From positions 3,596,001-3,660,000 of the forward strand of contig NZ_CP013747.1 in NCBI RefSeq assembly GCF_001484605.1: a stretch of 64,000 nucleotides of DNA, written 5' to 3'. A program made the position numbers and the translations under genes. Source of the DNA: Pseudarthrobacter sulfonivorans (GTDB taxonomy: Bacteria; Actinomycetota; Actinomycetes; Actinomycetales; Micrococcaceae). The stretch's first letter is position 1, and the number at the start of each line of letters is the position of its first letter. The notes under the pieces are model-generated. The model had not been told where the DNA came from. It saw only the letters and a program-made list of their open reading frames with translations, and did no database searches. Positions 43,350 through 51,427 of the stretch are shown piece by piece.

Positions 43350-44561
43350 TCATAGTGCGATACCTGCCTTGCTGGAGTGGGCCTGCGCTGAAAGCGGCGC
43401 CGGGGCGTCGATGGTGTTGGGCACAAAACGGCAGAAGTAGTCGGTGATGGGGCCGTCCGATTCGCGGATCCCGCAGCCCACGGACTCGCCGTCCACCACC
43501 CAAAGGCCAAGGACGGGGTGGTTGCCGTCGAAGTCGGGCAGCGCATGGAACTGCTGGTAGCACCAGCCCTCTCGGCCGTACCCCCCGGGCTGCTCCAGGC
43601 TGATGCCCGGCGCATGGATCCTGATGTTGTCCCCTTCGCGCCCATGCAGCGGCTTGGCCACCCATTCCTTCAGGGGCCCGGGCTCGTTGAGGTAGGCCGG
43701 CAGCAGGTTGGGGTGGTCCGGGTACAGGTGCCACAGAGCAGCCAGCAAGGCCTTGTTGGAGAGCAGCATTTTCCACGCCGGCTCCACCCAACGGGGATTA
43801 TGTGCCCGCTGCAGCAGCCGGTGCCCGAACGGCTCCTTCATCATCAGCTCCCAGGGATACAGCTTGAACATGGTGCTGATCATGAAGTTGTCCAGGTCCA
43901 CAAAGCGGTTCAGGTTGGGATCCCAGCCGATATCGGACATATTGATGCCGATGGTGGTCCAGCCCGCCTGGCTGGCCACGTCCCGCATGTACGCGGCCGT
44001 CATCCAGTCCTCGCCGGACTCCTCAGCCTCGGAATGGGCTATGTGGAGCGTGCTCATGCCGGTGCGGTACTGCATTTTCTTCCACTGCCGGATCAGGGCC
44101 TCGTGGATGCCGTTCCACTGGTCCTTCTCCGGGAACACGTCCTGCAGCCAGAACCATTGAGCGACGGCGGCCTCGATCAGGCCGGTGGGCGTGTCGGCGT
44201 TGTACTCCAGCATCTTGGCCGGTCCGCCCTGGCCGTCATAGATAAAGTCGAAGCGCCCGTAGACATCCATGTCCGCGGCCTGCAACGACTCAGCCGCGAG
44301 CTCCAGTGCCTGCGGGCCGATGCCGATGTTCCCCATGGCGCCCGTGGCCAGGAACTTGGCTGCCTCCAGGCACATCTTGTGCATGTCCTCGGCCGTGACC
44401 TCCAGGGTCTCCACCTCGTCCATGGTGAATTCGTAGTAGGCGGCTTCGTTCCAGTATTCAATCTTCCGGCCGTTGGGCATGGTGGTGGTGGAGAAGACCA
44501 GGCCCTGCTCTTCGATCTTCTGCTTCCAGTCAGGCCTGGGCTCCGATAACAACCGCTTCAC
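43350..44561 (-). CDS. ygiC: Glutathionylspermidine synthase-like ligase (YgiC type)
   Basis: A 403-residue ATP-grasp-type amide ligase of the GSP-synthase C-terminal family. Recognisable parts are the YWNEAAYYEFTMDEVE start, MDVYGRFDFIYDG and MLEYNADTPTGLIEAA (substrate/ATP region), and WVAKPLHGREGDNI with the ATP-binding lysine. The GTG 44561 start lies two bases after the upstream stop; an earlier in-frame start would run through that gene. E. coli YgiC has no proven glutathionylspermidine activity, so the substrate is open. Confidence 0.88.
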   Translation of the reverse strand: MKRLLSEPRPDWKQKIEEQGLVFSTTTMPNGRKIEYWNEAAYYEFTMDEVETLEVTAEDMHKMCLEAAKFLATGAMGNIGIGPQALELAAESLQAADMDVYGRFDFIYDGQGGPAKMLEYNADTPTGLIEAAVAQWFWLQDVFPEKDQWNGIHEALIRQWKKMQYRTGMSTLHIAHSEAEESGEDWMTAAYMRDVASQAGWTTIGINMSDIGWDPNLNRFVDLDNFMISTMFKLYPWELMMKEPFGHRLLQRAHNPRWVEPAWKMLLSNKALLAALWHLYPDHPNLLPAYLNEPGPLKEWVAKPLHGREGDNIRIHAPGISLEQPGGYGREGWCYQQFHALPDFDGNHPVLGLWVVDGESVGCGIRESDGPITDYFCRFVPNTIDAPAPLSAQAHSSKAGIAL

Positions 44562-44563
44562 GC

Positions 44564-45157
44564 CTAGCCCCCCGTGCTTCCGCCCTTGGAGCTGCTGCCA
44601 AAGCCGCCCCTGCTGACCGTTCCGCCCTTGGTGCTGTACCCGGTGGATGCCTTGGCGCCGCTGGGGATGGTGCTGGTGTAGCTCGGATAGGAGGACCGGT
44701 TCTGCCCCACCGCTGGCACGCTGGCGCCGCGGGAGTAGAAGTACCACGCGAATAGTGCGCCGCTCCGGCCGGCCGAGCTGTTGCACTGCGTATCCTCGAC
44801 GCGTTCGCCGGTTTCGTCGTTGAAACAGACCTGGGCGTACTCGGGTTCATCCTGGTTGCTGGCCACGACGGCGGTGATGGTGCCGGCGAGGAGGGCCGTG
44901 ACTCCCAACCCCACCACAACGGTCCGCCGCTGGGAACGCTTCTTGCGCGCGGCCGCATCATGGGTCTGGCGCTCGCGGTCTCGGGCGAACGGATCAACCG
45001 TGGGAATGGGTTCGTTCAGGAGTTCGGGGCGCAGCTCAGGTTTGGGAACCTGCCACGGAGGCGGTTTCGGCGCTCCCTGGTCCTTGCCTTGCCCGGCGCC
45101 TTGGTCCTTGGCCGGGTCTTTGTCCGGACCGTTGCCTTGGTCCTTTTCCGGGTCCAT
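44564..45157 (-). CDS. ygiB: YgiB-like (DUF1190) membrane-anchored protein
   Basis: A 197-residue protein: ~80 hydrophilic residues rich in Lys/Asp/Pro/Gln, one membrane segment (RRTVVVGLGVTALLAGTITAVVAS), then an outside part with CFNDETGERVEDTQC and a Gly/Ser-rich tail (GGFGSSSKGGSTGG). The tail and the cysteine pair resemble DUF1190 proteins such as E. coli YgiB, which also neighbours YgiC. AAGGGGGGA precedes the ATG by four bases. Topology assignment is from sequence look only. Confidence 0.75.
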   Translation of the reverse strand: MDPEKDQGNGPDKDPAKDQGAGQGKDQGAPKPPPWQVPKPELRPELLNEPIPTVDPFARDRERQTHDAAARKKRSQRRTVVVGLGVTALLAGTITAVVASNQDEPEYAQVCFNDETGERVEDTQCNSSAGRSGALFAWYFYSRGASVPAVGQNRSSYPSYTSTIPSGAKASTGYSTKGGTVSRGGFGSSSKGGSTGG

Positions 45158-45328
45158 GACGTCCCCCCTTGGTAGTCCATGCTGAATGTGGGCGCAGCTG
45201 TGCGCCGGAAGCTCAAATCCTGAGTTCAGCCTAGCCGCTGCCCCGGCAGGCTGCGAGCGGAAACCGGGGGAGAAGTCCCCACCCTGCCGCCCGGGTTCAA
45301 TGTCCGCCCGGGAACCTACACTGGAGCC

Positions 45329-45985
45329 ATGGAAACCGCATCTGTGCTTGCCGTCTGCCGCGTCCACCAGCTCCTTGCCGATGAGGGGAACGTGGGAGTC
45401 ACGGCCATCGACAAGCGCCCGGTGGACGGCCCCGTCCGCGTCCATAAGCTGGGCCTGCACGGTGACGTCCAGGCCGACCGGATCAACCATGGCGGGGAGG
45501 ACCAGGCCATCTACGCATACTCCCAGGACGACGCGGACTACTGGGCCGGCGAGCTCCAGCGCGACCTTCCGCCGGGCATCTTTGGCGAAAACCTTCGGGT
45601 GGCCGGCATCGAAACCACAGGCGCCGTCATTGGCGAACGCTGGAAGATCGGGCTGGAGGTGGAGCTGGAAGTGACCTCCCCGCGAACGCCCTGCGCAACC
45701 TTCCAGCGCCGCTTTGACGAGCCCCGCTTCGTTAAGCGATTCACGGAGGCAGGGCGCGTGGGCGCCTACCTCAGGGTGATCCGCACTGGCAGCATCCAGG
45801 CCGGCGACCACATCCACCGCATCTTTGTGCCCAAGCATGGAATCACCGTGGGCAAGTGGTTTAGTGAGCCCGACCTGGAGTCCATGGAGGCATTGCGGGA
45901 TGCCGACGCCGACCGCGAGATCCGCCTGCAGCAGCCCGAATACGAGGAAAAGTTCCTGCGGCTGCAGCGGCAGTTGGCCCCGTAG
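45329..45985 (+). CDS. MOSC-domain protein (YiiM type)
   Basis: A 218-residue stand-alone MOSC protein. GLHGDVQADRINHGGEDQAIYAY (near 42-65) and the conserved cysteine in SPRTPCATFQ (near 118) define the domain, which in family members handles molybdenum-cofactor-linked sulfur chemistry or 6-hydroxylaminopurine reduction (YiiM). A YiiM-like C-terminal alpha extension is present. Divergent from the ygiB-like gene with ~170 bp between. Confidence 0.9.
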   Translation: METASVLAVCRVHQLLADEGNVGVTAIDKRPVDGPVRVHKLGLHGDVQADRINHGGEDQAIYAYSQDDADYWAGELQRDLPPGIFGENLRVAGIETTGAVIGERWKIGLEVELEVTSPRTPCATFQRRFDEPRFVKRFTEAGRVGAYLRVIRTGSIQAGDHIHRIFVPKHGITVGKWFSEPDLESMEALRDADADREIRLQQPEYEEKFLRLQRQLAP

Positions 45986-46391
45986 CGGCCCGTTGGAGTG
46001 GCTGGTAGGGGAACCATGTGCGCAAGCTCACCGCCGCCGTCGTACGTTCAATTAGCCGGAAAGCGGATCCGTACCCTACACTAGAAATATCCCCCACTCC
46101 GGAAATCCCTTATTCCTGCCCAATTTTTGAGGCAGGACTGGCAAGTGTTGGGGCCCGCTAATGTGATGCGGGCATTTTCATAGGGAGAGCCGGCTAAAGA
46201 AAACGCTGTACAGACTGCTGAGATAGCAGCCAAGAGATGCAGCGGGAAGTCCTGCCACGGGATTGCGAAAGCGCCGGACTTCTAAGTGACCGGCCGGTCA
46301 ATGTATGCCCGGCACCCACGGCACATTGTACTGCGGCTCCGCTCACCTCGGGTTGTGCCGCCTGGCCCCCTATGGATGAGGAAATTTCCCT
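45986..46391 (+). promoter_or_regulatory. 406-bp leader of the DEAD-box helicase gene
   Basis: No credible gene is present. Two stem-loops are visible: CCTGCC/GGCAGG (46115-46136) and GCCCGC/GCGGGC (46153-46173) followed by ATTTT, the latter looking like a terminator or attenuator. The stretch 46190-46330 has several GC-rich complementary segments. Long structured leaders are known for cold-shock helicase genes of other bacteria; the parallel is inference. Confidence 0.5.
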
Positions 46392-48599
46392 ATGCCCGAA
46401 AATCAAAATGACGCCACCGTTGAAGCAGTAACTGTCGAAACCGTCGCCGTCGAATTCACCGAGGCCGTTGCCCCCGCAGCAGAGCCCGCCGCGATTGAAG
46501 CTGAAGCCCCCGCTGCTCCAGCTGAAGAAGCCCCCGCCAAGATCGAAGAAGCGCCTGCCGCTGAGACTGAAGCGCCTGCCGCCAAGGTTGAAGAAGCTCC
46601 CAAGGCTGAGGAAACCGAAGACGAGGGCGTCAAGTTCGCCGATCTCGGCATCGACGGCCGCGTCCTCGCCGCCCTGATGGACGTCGGCTACGAAAAGCCT
46701 TCCCCCATCCAGGCAGCAACCATCCCGCTGCTGCTTGAAGGCCGCGACGTTGTGGGCCTCGCCCAGACCGGTACCGGTAAGACTGCAGCATTCGCAGTAC
46801 CGGCACTGTCCCGCCTGGCCGAGCTCCACGACCTCAACGGCCCGTCCCGCAAGACCCAGGCCCTGGTCCTGGCTCCGACCCGCGAGCTCGCGCTCCAGGT
46901 TGCCGAGGCCTTCACCTCGTACGCCAAGCACATCGATGACTTCACCGTCCTCCCCGTCTACGGCGGCTCCGCTTACGGCCCCCAGCTCGCCGGCCTGCGC
47001 CGCGGTGCCCAGGTTGTTGTCGGTACTCCGGGCCGTGTGATCGACCACATCTCCAAGGGTTCCCTGGACCTGTCCGAGCTCCAGTACCTGGTGCTGGACG
47101 AGGCTGACGAAATGCTGCGCATGGGCTTCGCCGAAGACGTGGAGCAGATCTTCCAGCAGACCCCGTCGGACCGCCAGGTGGCACTGTTCTCGGCCACCAT
47201 GCCGAGCCAGATCCGCCGGATGTCCAAGCAGTACCTGAACAACCCGGCCGAGATCTCGGTCAAGTCCAAGACCACCACCGGCGCCAACACCCGCCAGCGG
47301 TACCTGCAGGTAATGGGCCCGCACAAGCTTGACGCCCTGACCCGCATCCTCGAGGTTGAAGAGTTCGACGGCGTTATCGCCTTCGTGCGCACCAAGATGG
47401 CTACCGAGGACCTGGCTGACAAGCTGAAGTCCCGCGGCTTCCAGGCTGCCGCCATCAACGGCGACATCCCGCAGCAGCAGCGCGAACGCACTGTCGAGGC
47501 GCTGAAGGAAGGCCGCATCGATATCCTGGTGGCCACCGACGTCGCGGCCCGCGGCCTGGACGTTGAGCGCATCAGCCACGTGGTCAACTACGACATCCCG
47601 CACGACACCGAGTCCTACGTCCACCGCATCGGCCGCACCGGCCGTGCAGGCCGTTCCGGCGACGCCATCCTGTTCATGACGCCGCGGGAGAAGTACCTGC
47701 TGCGTTCCATCGAAAAGGCAACGCGCCAGCCGGTGGAGCAGATGCACCTGCCCACGGCCGAGACCGTCAACACGCTGCGCCTGGGCAAGTTCGCCGAGCG
47801 CATCACGGAGACCCTCGAGTCCGAGGACGTTGCCGCGTTCCGCGACCTCATCTCCTCCTACGAGGAAGAGCACAACGTGCCGGCCTCGGAGATCGCTGCT
47901 GCGCTGGCAGTGATGGCCCAGGGCGGTCAGCCTCTGCTGGTCAAGGAACTGGCCGCAGCTCCCGATTTCCAGAAGCGCGAGCGTTCCAAGGACGGCTTCG
48001 GCTCACGTGGCCCCACCCGTACGCTCACGGAGGGCAACGCCACCTACCGGATCGCCGTCGGACGCCGCCAGCGCGTTATGCCGGGTTCCATCGTGGGCGC
48101 CATTGCCAACGAAGGCGGCATCTCCTCGGCCCAGATCGGCGGCATCGACATCCGTGCGGACCACTCCCTTGTGGAGCTCCCGGCGGACCTCAGTGCCGAC
48201 CAGCTGAAGGCTCTGTCCCGCACCCGGATCGGCGGCGAGCTGATCCACCTCGAGCTGGACAACGGCCGTAAGCCCTCCGGCGACGGCGAGCGTGGCGGTT
48301 ACCAGGGCAACCGTGGCGGCGGCGATCGCGGCGGTTACCAGGGCAACCGTGGCGGCGGCGAGCGCGGCGGTTACTCCGGTGGTGGTTACTCCGGTGGCGG
48401 CGCCGGTGGCGGCGACCGTGGCGGCAACTTCAAGGGCAACGGCGGGTTCAAGAAGGAATTCCGCAAGACCGACGGCGAGCGTAGCTCCGCTGACCGCGGC
48501 GGCCGCTCCTTCAGCGACCGTAACGAGCGCAGCGTGGGCACCGACGCGGCACGCAAGCCGCGCACCGAAGGCGGCTTCAAGCCCCGCAACAAGTGGTAA
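46392..48599 (+). CDS. deaD: DEAD-box RNA helicase (DeaD/CsdA type)
   Basis: A 735-residue helicase acting in ribosome assembly and RNA decay at low temperature. An acidic Ala/Glu/Pro leader of ~75 residues precedes the core: AQTGTGKT (motif I), PTRELALQ (Ia), VLDEADEML (II), SATMPSQ (III), VATDVAARGLD (V) and HRIGRTGRAGR (VI). A DbpA-type RNA-binding domain follows (TYRIAVGRRQRVMPGSIVGAI), then a ~120-residue RGG/YQGNRGG tail. Length and tail are as in actinobacterial CsdA-like proteins. Confidence 0.96.
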   Translation: MPENQNDATVEAVTVETVAVEFTEAVAPAAEPAAIEAEAPAAPAEEAPAKIEEAPAAETEAPAAKVEEAPKAEETEDEGVKFADLGIDGRVLAALMDVGYEKPSPIQAATIPLLLEGRDVVGLAQTGTGKTAAFAVPALSRLAELHDLNGPSRKTQALVLAPTRELALQVAEAFTSYAKHIDDFTVLPVYGGSAYGPQLAGLRRGAQVVVGTPGRVIDHISKGSLDLSELQYLVLDEADEMLRMGFAEDVEQIFQQTPSDRQVALFSATMPSQIRRMSKQYLNNPAEISVKSKTTTGANTRQRYLQVMGPHKLDALTRILEVEEFDGVIAFVRTKMATEDLADKLKSRGFQAAAINGDIPQQQRERTVEALKEGRIDILVATDVAARGLDVERISHVVNYDIPHDTESYVHRIGRTGRAGRSGDAILFMTPREKYLLRSIEKATRQPVEQMHLPTAETVNTLRLGKFAERITETLESEDVAAFRDLISSYEEEHNVPASEIAAALAVMAQGGQPLLVKELAAAPDFQKRERSKDGFGSRGPTRTLTEGNATYRIAVGRRQRVMPGSIVGAIANEGGISSAQIGGIDIRADHSLVELPADLSADQLKALSRTRIGGELIHLELDNGRKPSGDGERGGYQGNRGGGDRGGYQGNRGGGERGGYSGGGYSGGGAGGGDRGGNFKGNGGFKKEFRKTDGERSSADRGGRSFSDRNERSVGTDAARKPRTEGGFKPRNKW
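48285..48392 (+). repeat. 36-bp tandem repeats coding the RGG tail
   Basis: Units at 48285-48320 and 48321-48356 are near identical and a partial third follows; they encode GERGGYQGNRGG-type repeats of the helicase tail. Copy number may vary between strains. Confidence 0.9.
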
Positions 48600-48622
48600 C
48601 CACTGCGTCCTAAAGTGAACTG

Positions 48623-48653
48623 AGAACGGGCCGGCTTCTTGCCGGCCCGTTCT
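48623..48653 (+). terminator. deaD terminator
   Basis: Perfect 13-bp arms AGAACGGGCCGGC (48623-48635) and complement (48641-48653), loop TTCTT, 24 bp past the helicase stop. Confidence 0.88.
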
Positions 48654-48834
48654 GCTTTAAGGTTGCTGCTTAAGTTGGCTTGGTCACATCCCTTCCGGGA
48701 TCCCTCCCCGGGCCGATTTATGGGCCGTCCGGAGGGCGCCGAAAGCCCTAATTTCCGGCACTTTTGGCGCCGCGGGCGTCGTTCTGGAGCCGATTTGTTG
48801 GTGGCCAAATCTTCCGGTAGAGTATTTACTCGTT

Positions 48835-48906
48835 GCCCCCCTAGCTCAGTGGTAGAGCGCGTTCTTGGTAAGAACGAGGTCACCGGATCGATTCCGGTGG
48901 GGGGCT
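48835..48906 (+). tRNA. tRNA-Thr(GGT)
   Basis: Acceptor stem GCCCCCC (48835-48841) pairs with GGGGGGC (48899-48905). Anticodon loop TTGGTAA holds GGT, closed by CGTTC/GAACG; T arm ACCGG/CCGGT. No encoded CCA. 72 bases. Confidence 0.95.
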
Positions 48907-48968
48907 CTGGATGAGGGCCTGTGTCAAGGCGGTTTTTGACCGGCTTGGCGCAGGTTTTTCTCATTCGT

Positions 48969-49042
48969 GGCGGTGTAGCTCAGTTGGTTAGAGCGCACGA
49001 CTCATAATCGTGAGGTCGGGAGATCGAGCCTCCCCACCGCTA
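48969..49042 (+). tRNA. tRNA-Met(CAT), elongator type
   Basis: Acceptor stem GGCGGTG (48969-48975) pairs with CACCGCT (49035-49041) with a G-U first pair. Anticodon loop CTCATAA holds CAT. The paired first position argues against an initiator tRNA, which has an unpaired first base. Reading as an ATA-decoding tRNA-Ile with modified C cannot be excluded. Confidence 0.9.
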
Positions 49043-49048
49043 CAGGCT

Positions 49049-49082
49049 AAGCCCCCGGAATCCACGGATTCCGGGGGCTTTT
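49049..49082 (+). terminator. tRNA-Met terminator
   Basis: Fifteen-base arms at 49049-49063 and 49066-49080 (AAGCCCCCGGAATCC and complement) followed by TTTT, six bases past the tRNA. Confidence 0.92.
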
Positions 49083-49180
49083 CTGTTTCCCCGCACGACG
49101 GTGTGTTTGCGGCGGCGCGAGGCCGTGACAAGTGCTCCTTTTCGCCGTAGCTTTGCTGCACGTGGCGATGGGGGATTGCA

Positions 49181-49963
49181 GTGGACTTCTTCGGAACCAT
49201 CATGGGTCCGTTCAATTGGCTTGTATCCGCCGTCATGGTCGGAATCCATGACGTCCTGAGCAGCATGGGCATGCCTGCGGCAAGCGGCTGGACGTGGACT
49301 CTGTCCATCATCGGCCTGGTGCTGATCATCCGTGCCGCCCTGATTCCGGTGTTCCTGCGGCAGGTCAGCGCCCAGCGCCGGATGCGGCTCCTGCAGCCGG
49401 ACCTGAAGAGGCTGCAGGACAAGTACAAGGGCAAGACCGATCAGCTGTCCCGGCAGGCCATGGCCCAGGAACAGATGGCCCTCTACAAGGAACACGGGAC
49501 CAACCCTCTGTCCGCCTGCCTGCCGATGCTCATCCAGGTGCCGTTCTTCTTCGCGCTCTTCCAGGTACTCTCCGGCATCCCAGCCGCAGCCAGGGAAGCC
49601 CATGGCATCGGAGCGATGACCCACGAACAGGCTGTGCAGTTCGACGAATCAAGCATTTTTGGTGCCCCGCTGTCAGCGTCCGTGCTGCACGGCGGTGCCG
49701 GCGACCCCGCGGCGGTCCTGGTACTGACTATCGTGATGATCCTGGCCATGACGGCCGCGCAGTTCATCACGCAACGACGGATCGTGGCCCGGAGCGTGCC
49801 TGACGAGGCCGCAGACAATCCCCTCGCGCGCCAGCAGAAGGTGATCCTGTATGCCCTTCCGCTCATTTTCGGTGTGGGTGGAGTACTCTTCCCGATCGGC
49901 GTCCTGATCTACTGGACCACCACCAACCTCTGGACCATGGCGCAGCAGTTCGCCGTCAAATGA
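49181..49963 (+). CDS. yidC: YidC/Oxa1-type membrane protein insertase (stand-alone copy)
   Basis: A 260-residue Oxa1-family insertase. Membrane segments at roughly 10-30, 40-60 (with the conserved basic residue in LVLIIRAALIPVFLRQ that forms the hydrophilic groove), 110-130 (LSACLPMLIQVPFFFALFQVLS), 180-205 and 225-250. It is not beside rnpA/rpmH/jag as the housekeeping copy would be, and it is shorter than that copy usually is in actinobacteria, so it is probably a second paralogue. GTG start preceded by GGGGGA. Confidence 0.9.
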   Translation: MDFFGTIMGPFNWLVSAVMVGIHDVLSSMGMPAASGWTWTLSIIGLVLIIRAALIPVFLRQVSAQRRMRLLQPDLKRLQDKYKGKTDQLSRQAMAQEQMALYKEHGTNPLSACLPMLIQVPFFFALFQVLSGIPAAAREAHGIGAMTHEQAVQFDESSIFGAPLSASVLHGGAGDPAAVLVLTIVMILAMTAAQFITQRRIVARSVPDEAADNPLARQQKVILYALPLIFGVGGVLFPIGVLIYWTTTNLWTMAQQFAVK

Positions 49964-49966
49964 GGC

Positions 49967-50011
49967 GTGAGGTTTCGACGCTAACGGCCGCCCGAAGCGC
50001 TGAAACCTCAC
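49967..50011. repeat. Intergenic inverted repeat
   Basis: Arms GTGAGGTTTC (49967-49976) and GAAACCTCAC (50002-50011) start four bases past the insertase stop. Possible weak terminator or REP-like unit. Confidence 0.7.
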
Positions 50012-50084
50012 CCCGCACCGCAGGGCAGGCACCCGCGGCCGCTACAGCCTACCCATCCGCTGCCGACGGCGGCACAATGGGCGG

Positions 50085-50642
50085 ATGGGCCAGCTCATCT
50101 ACTCAGGCATCGTGTCCCTGGACGGCTACGTCGCGGACCGCAACGGCAACTTCAGCTGGAGCGAGCCGGACGAGGAAGTCCATACGTTCGTCAATGATCT
50201 CGAACGCGATGTGGGCACCTACCTTTTCGGCCGCCGCATGTACCAGGTCATGTCTGCGTGGGAAACCTTCGATACCCCCGATCAGCCGGACTACATCCGG
50301 GACTTCGCGCGGATCTGGCAAGGGGCAGACAAGGTTGTCTACTCCACCACCCTCACCGCCGCATCCACGGCCAAGACCAGGATCGAGCGGACCTTTGTTC
50401 CCGACGCCGTCCGCGGCCTCAAGAACGCCACGGAGGCGCATATCAGCATCAGTGGCCCCACCTTGGCCGCTGCGTCGCTCAACGCCGGGCTGGTGGACGA
50501 ATGCCGCGTGTTCCTCAATCCGGTAGCCGTGGGAGGAGGCCTGCGCTTCCTGCCGGACGGGCTCGGCCTGCGGCTGGAACTCCTCGAAGAGCACACCTTT
50601 GGAAACGGCGTGGTCTACCTCCGCTACCGCACACGGGCGTAG
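50085..50642 (+). CDS. Dihydrofolate-reductase-fold (RibD C-terminal type) protein
   Basis: A 185-residue protein of the RibD_C/DHFR-like group (GIVSLDGYVADRNGNFSW at the start; TYLFGRRMYQVMSAW; PVAVGGGLRFLPDG near the end). Such proteins reduce unknown pteridine-like or other substrates with NADPH. Alone, 16 bp ahead of the next gene. Confidence 0.88.
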   Translation: MGQLIYSGIVSLDGYVADRNGNFSWSEPDEEVHTFVNDLERDVGTYLFGRRMYQVMSAWETFDTPDQPDYIRDFARIWQGADKVVYSTTLTAASTAKTRIERTFVPDAVRGLKNATEAHISISGPTLAAASLNAGLVDECRVFLNPVAVGGGLRFLPDGLGLRLELLEEHTFGNGVVYLRYRTRA

Positions 50643-50658
50643 GGGGCAGAATGGGGGC

Positions 50659-51315
50659 ATGACCAGCATCGTTATCATTGGCGGCCACGGCAAAGTGGCC
50701 CTCCACCTGTCCACGCTTCTTACAACCGAAGGTCACAGCGTCACGTCGATCATCCGCAACCCGGACCATGCCGTTGACGTCGCGGCTACCGGCGCTACGC
50801 CGTCGGTCCTGGACGTTGAGAATTCGACGACGGCGGCAATCGCCGACGCCCTCAGGGGCCATGACGCCGTGGTCTGGTCCGCCGGGGCCGGGGGAGGAAG
50901 CCCGGAACGCACTTATGCGGTGGACCGTGACGCGGCCATCCGGTCGATGGACGCGGCGGCGGAGGCCGGCGTCGGGCGTTATGTGATGGTCTCCTACCTG
51001 GGAGCGGGGCCGGACCATGGCGTTCCGGCGGAGAACAGCTTCTTTGCCTACGCGGACGCCAAAGCTGCGGCGGATGAGTACCTGCGCGGCACCGCACTGG
51101 CCTGGACCATCCTGGGTCCGGGGACGCTGACGGACCAGCCGGGGACAGGCCTTATTGAAGTGGACCCCGGCCGGGACGGCAGCGGGGCAACCTCCCGCAG
51201 CAACACGGCCAGTGTGGCCGCCGCCGTGCTGGACCTGCCCGAAACGGCGGGGAGGACCATCGAATTCCGTGACGGCACACTCCCGATTGCCGCCGCCCTG
51301 GAGCCGCAGCCGTAG
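50659..51315 (+). CDS. NAD(P)-binding atypical SDR (SDR5/NmrA-like)
   Basis: A 218-residue Rossmann-fold protein. The N-terminal VIIGGHGKVA motif binds the cofactor; YLRGTALAWTILGPGTLTD marks the atypical SDR type. ATG 50659 is preceded by a G-rich site. An earlier start at 50599 would overlap the upstream gene. Confidence 0.88.
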   Translation: MTSIVIIGGHGKVALHLSTLLTTEGHSVTSIIRNPDHAVDVAATGATPSVLDVENSTTAAIADALRGHDAVVWSAGAGGGSPERTYAVDRDAAIRSMDAAAEAGVGRYVMVSYLGAGPDHGVPAENSFFAYADAKAAADEYLRGTALAWTILGPGTLTDQPGTGLIEVDPGRDGSGATSRSNTASVAAAVLDLPETAGRTIEFRDGTLPIAAALEPQP

Positions 51316-51349
51316 CCGAGGGGCCGGCCGCGACGATGGAATAACACAG

Positions 51350-51412
51350 CGCGAAGGGACAGTTGAGGCCCTGGAACCGATGCGGCTCCGGGGCCTCAAC
51401 TGTCCCTTCGCG
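51350..51412. terminator. Strong palindrome between converging genes
   Basis: Perfect 22-bp arms at 51350-51371 and 51391-51412 (CGCGAAGGGACAGTTGAG-GCCC and complement), with an extra small inner stem GGAACC/GGCTCC. Lies between the converging SDR and ROK genes, so it probably ends both transcripts. Confidence 0.9.
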
Positions 51413-51427
51413 CCGTTGGAGCACAGC

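Noticed and set aside
46194..47873. 559-residue minus-strand frame opposite the helicase
   Set aside because: Its Phe/Gly-rich end is the complement of the Glu/Ala leader of the helicase; no independent coding evidence.
48285..48392. Possible CRISPR or mobile repeat
   Set aside because: The 36-bp units are in frame and encode the RGG tail of the helicase.
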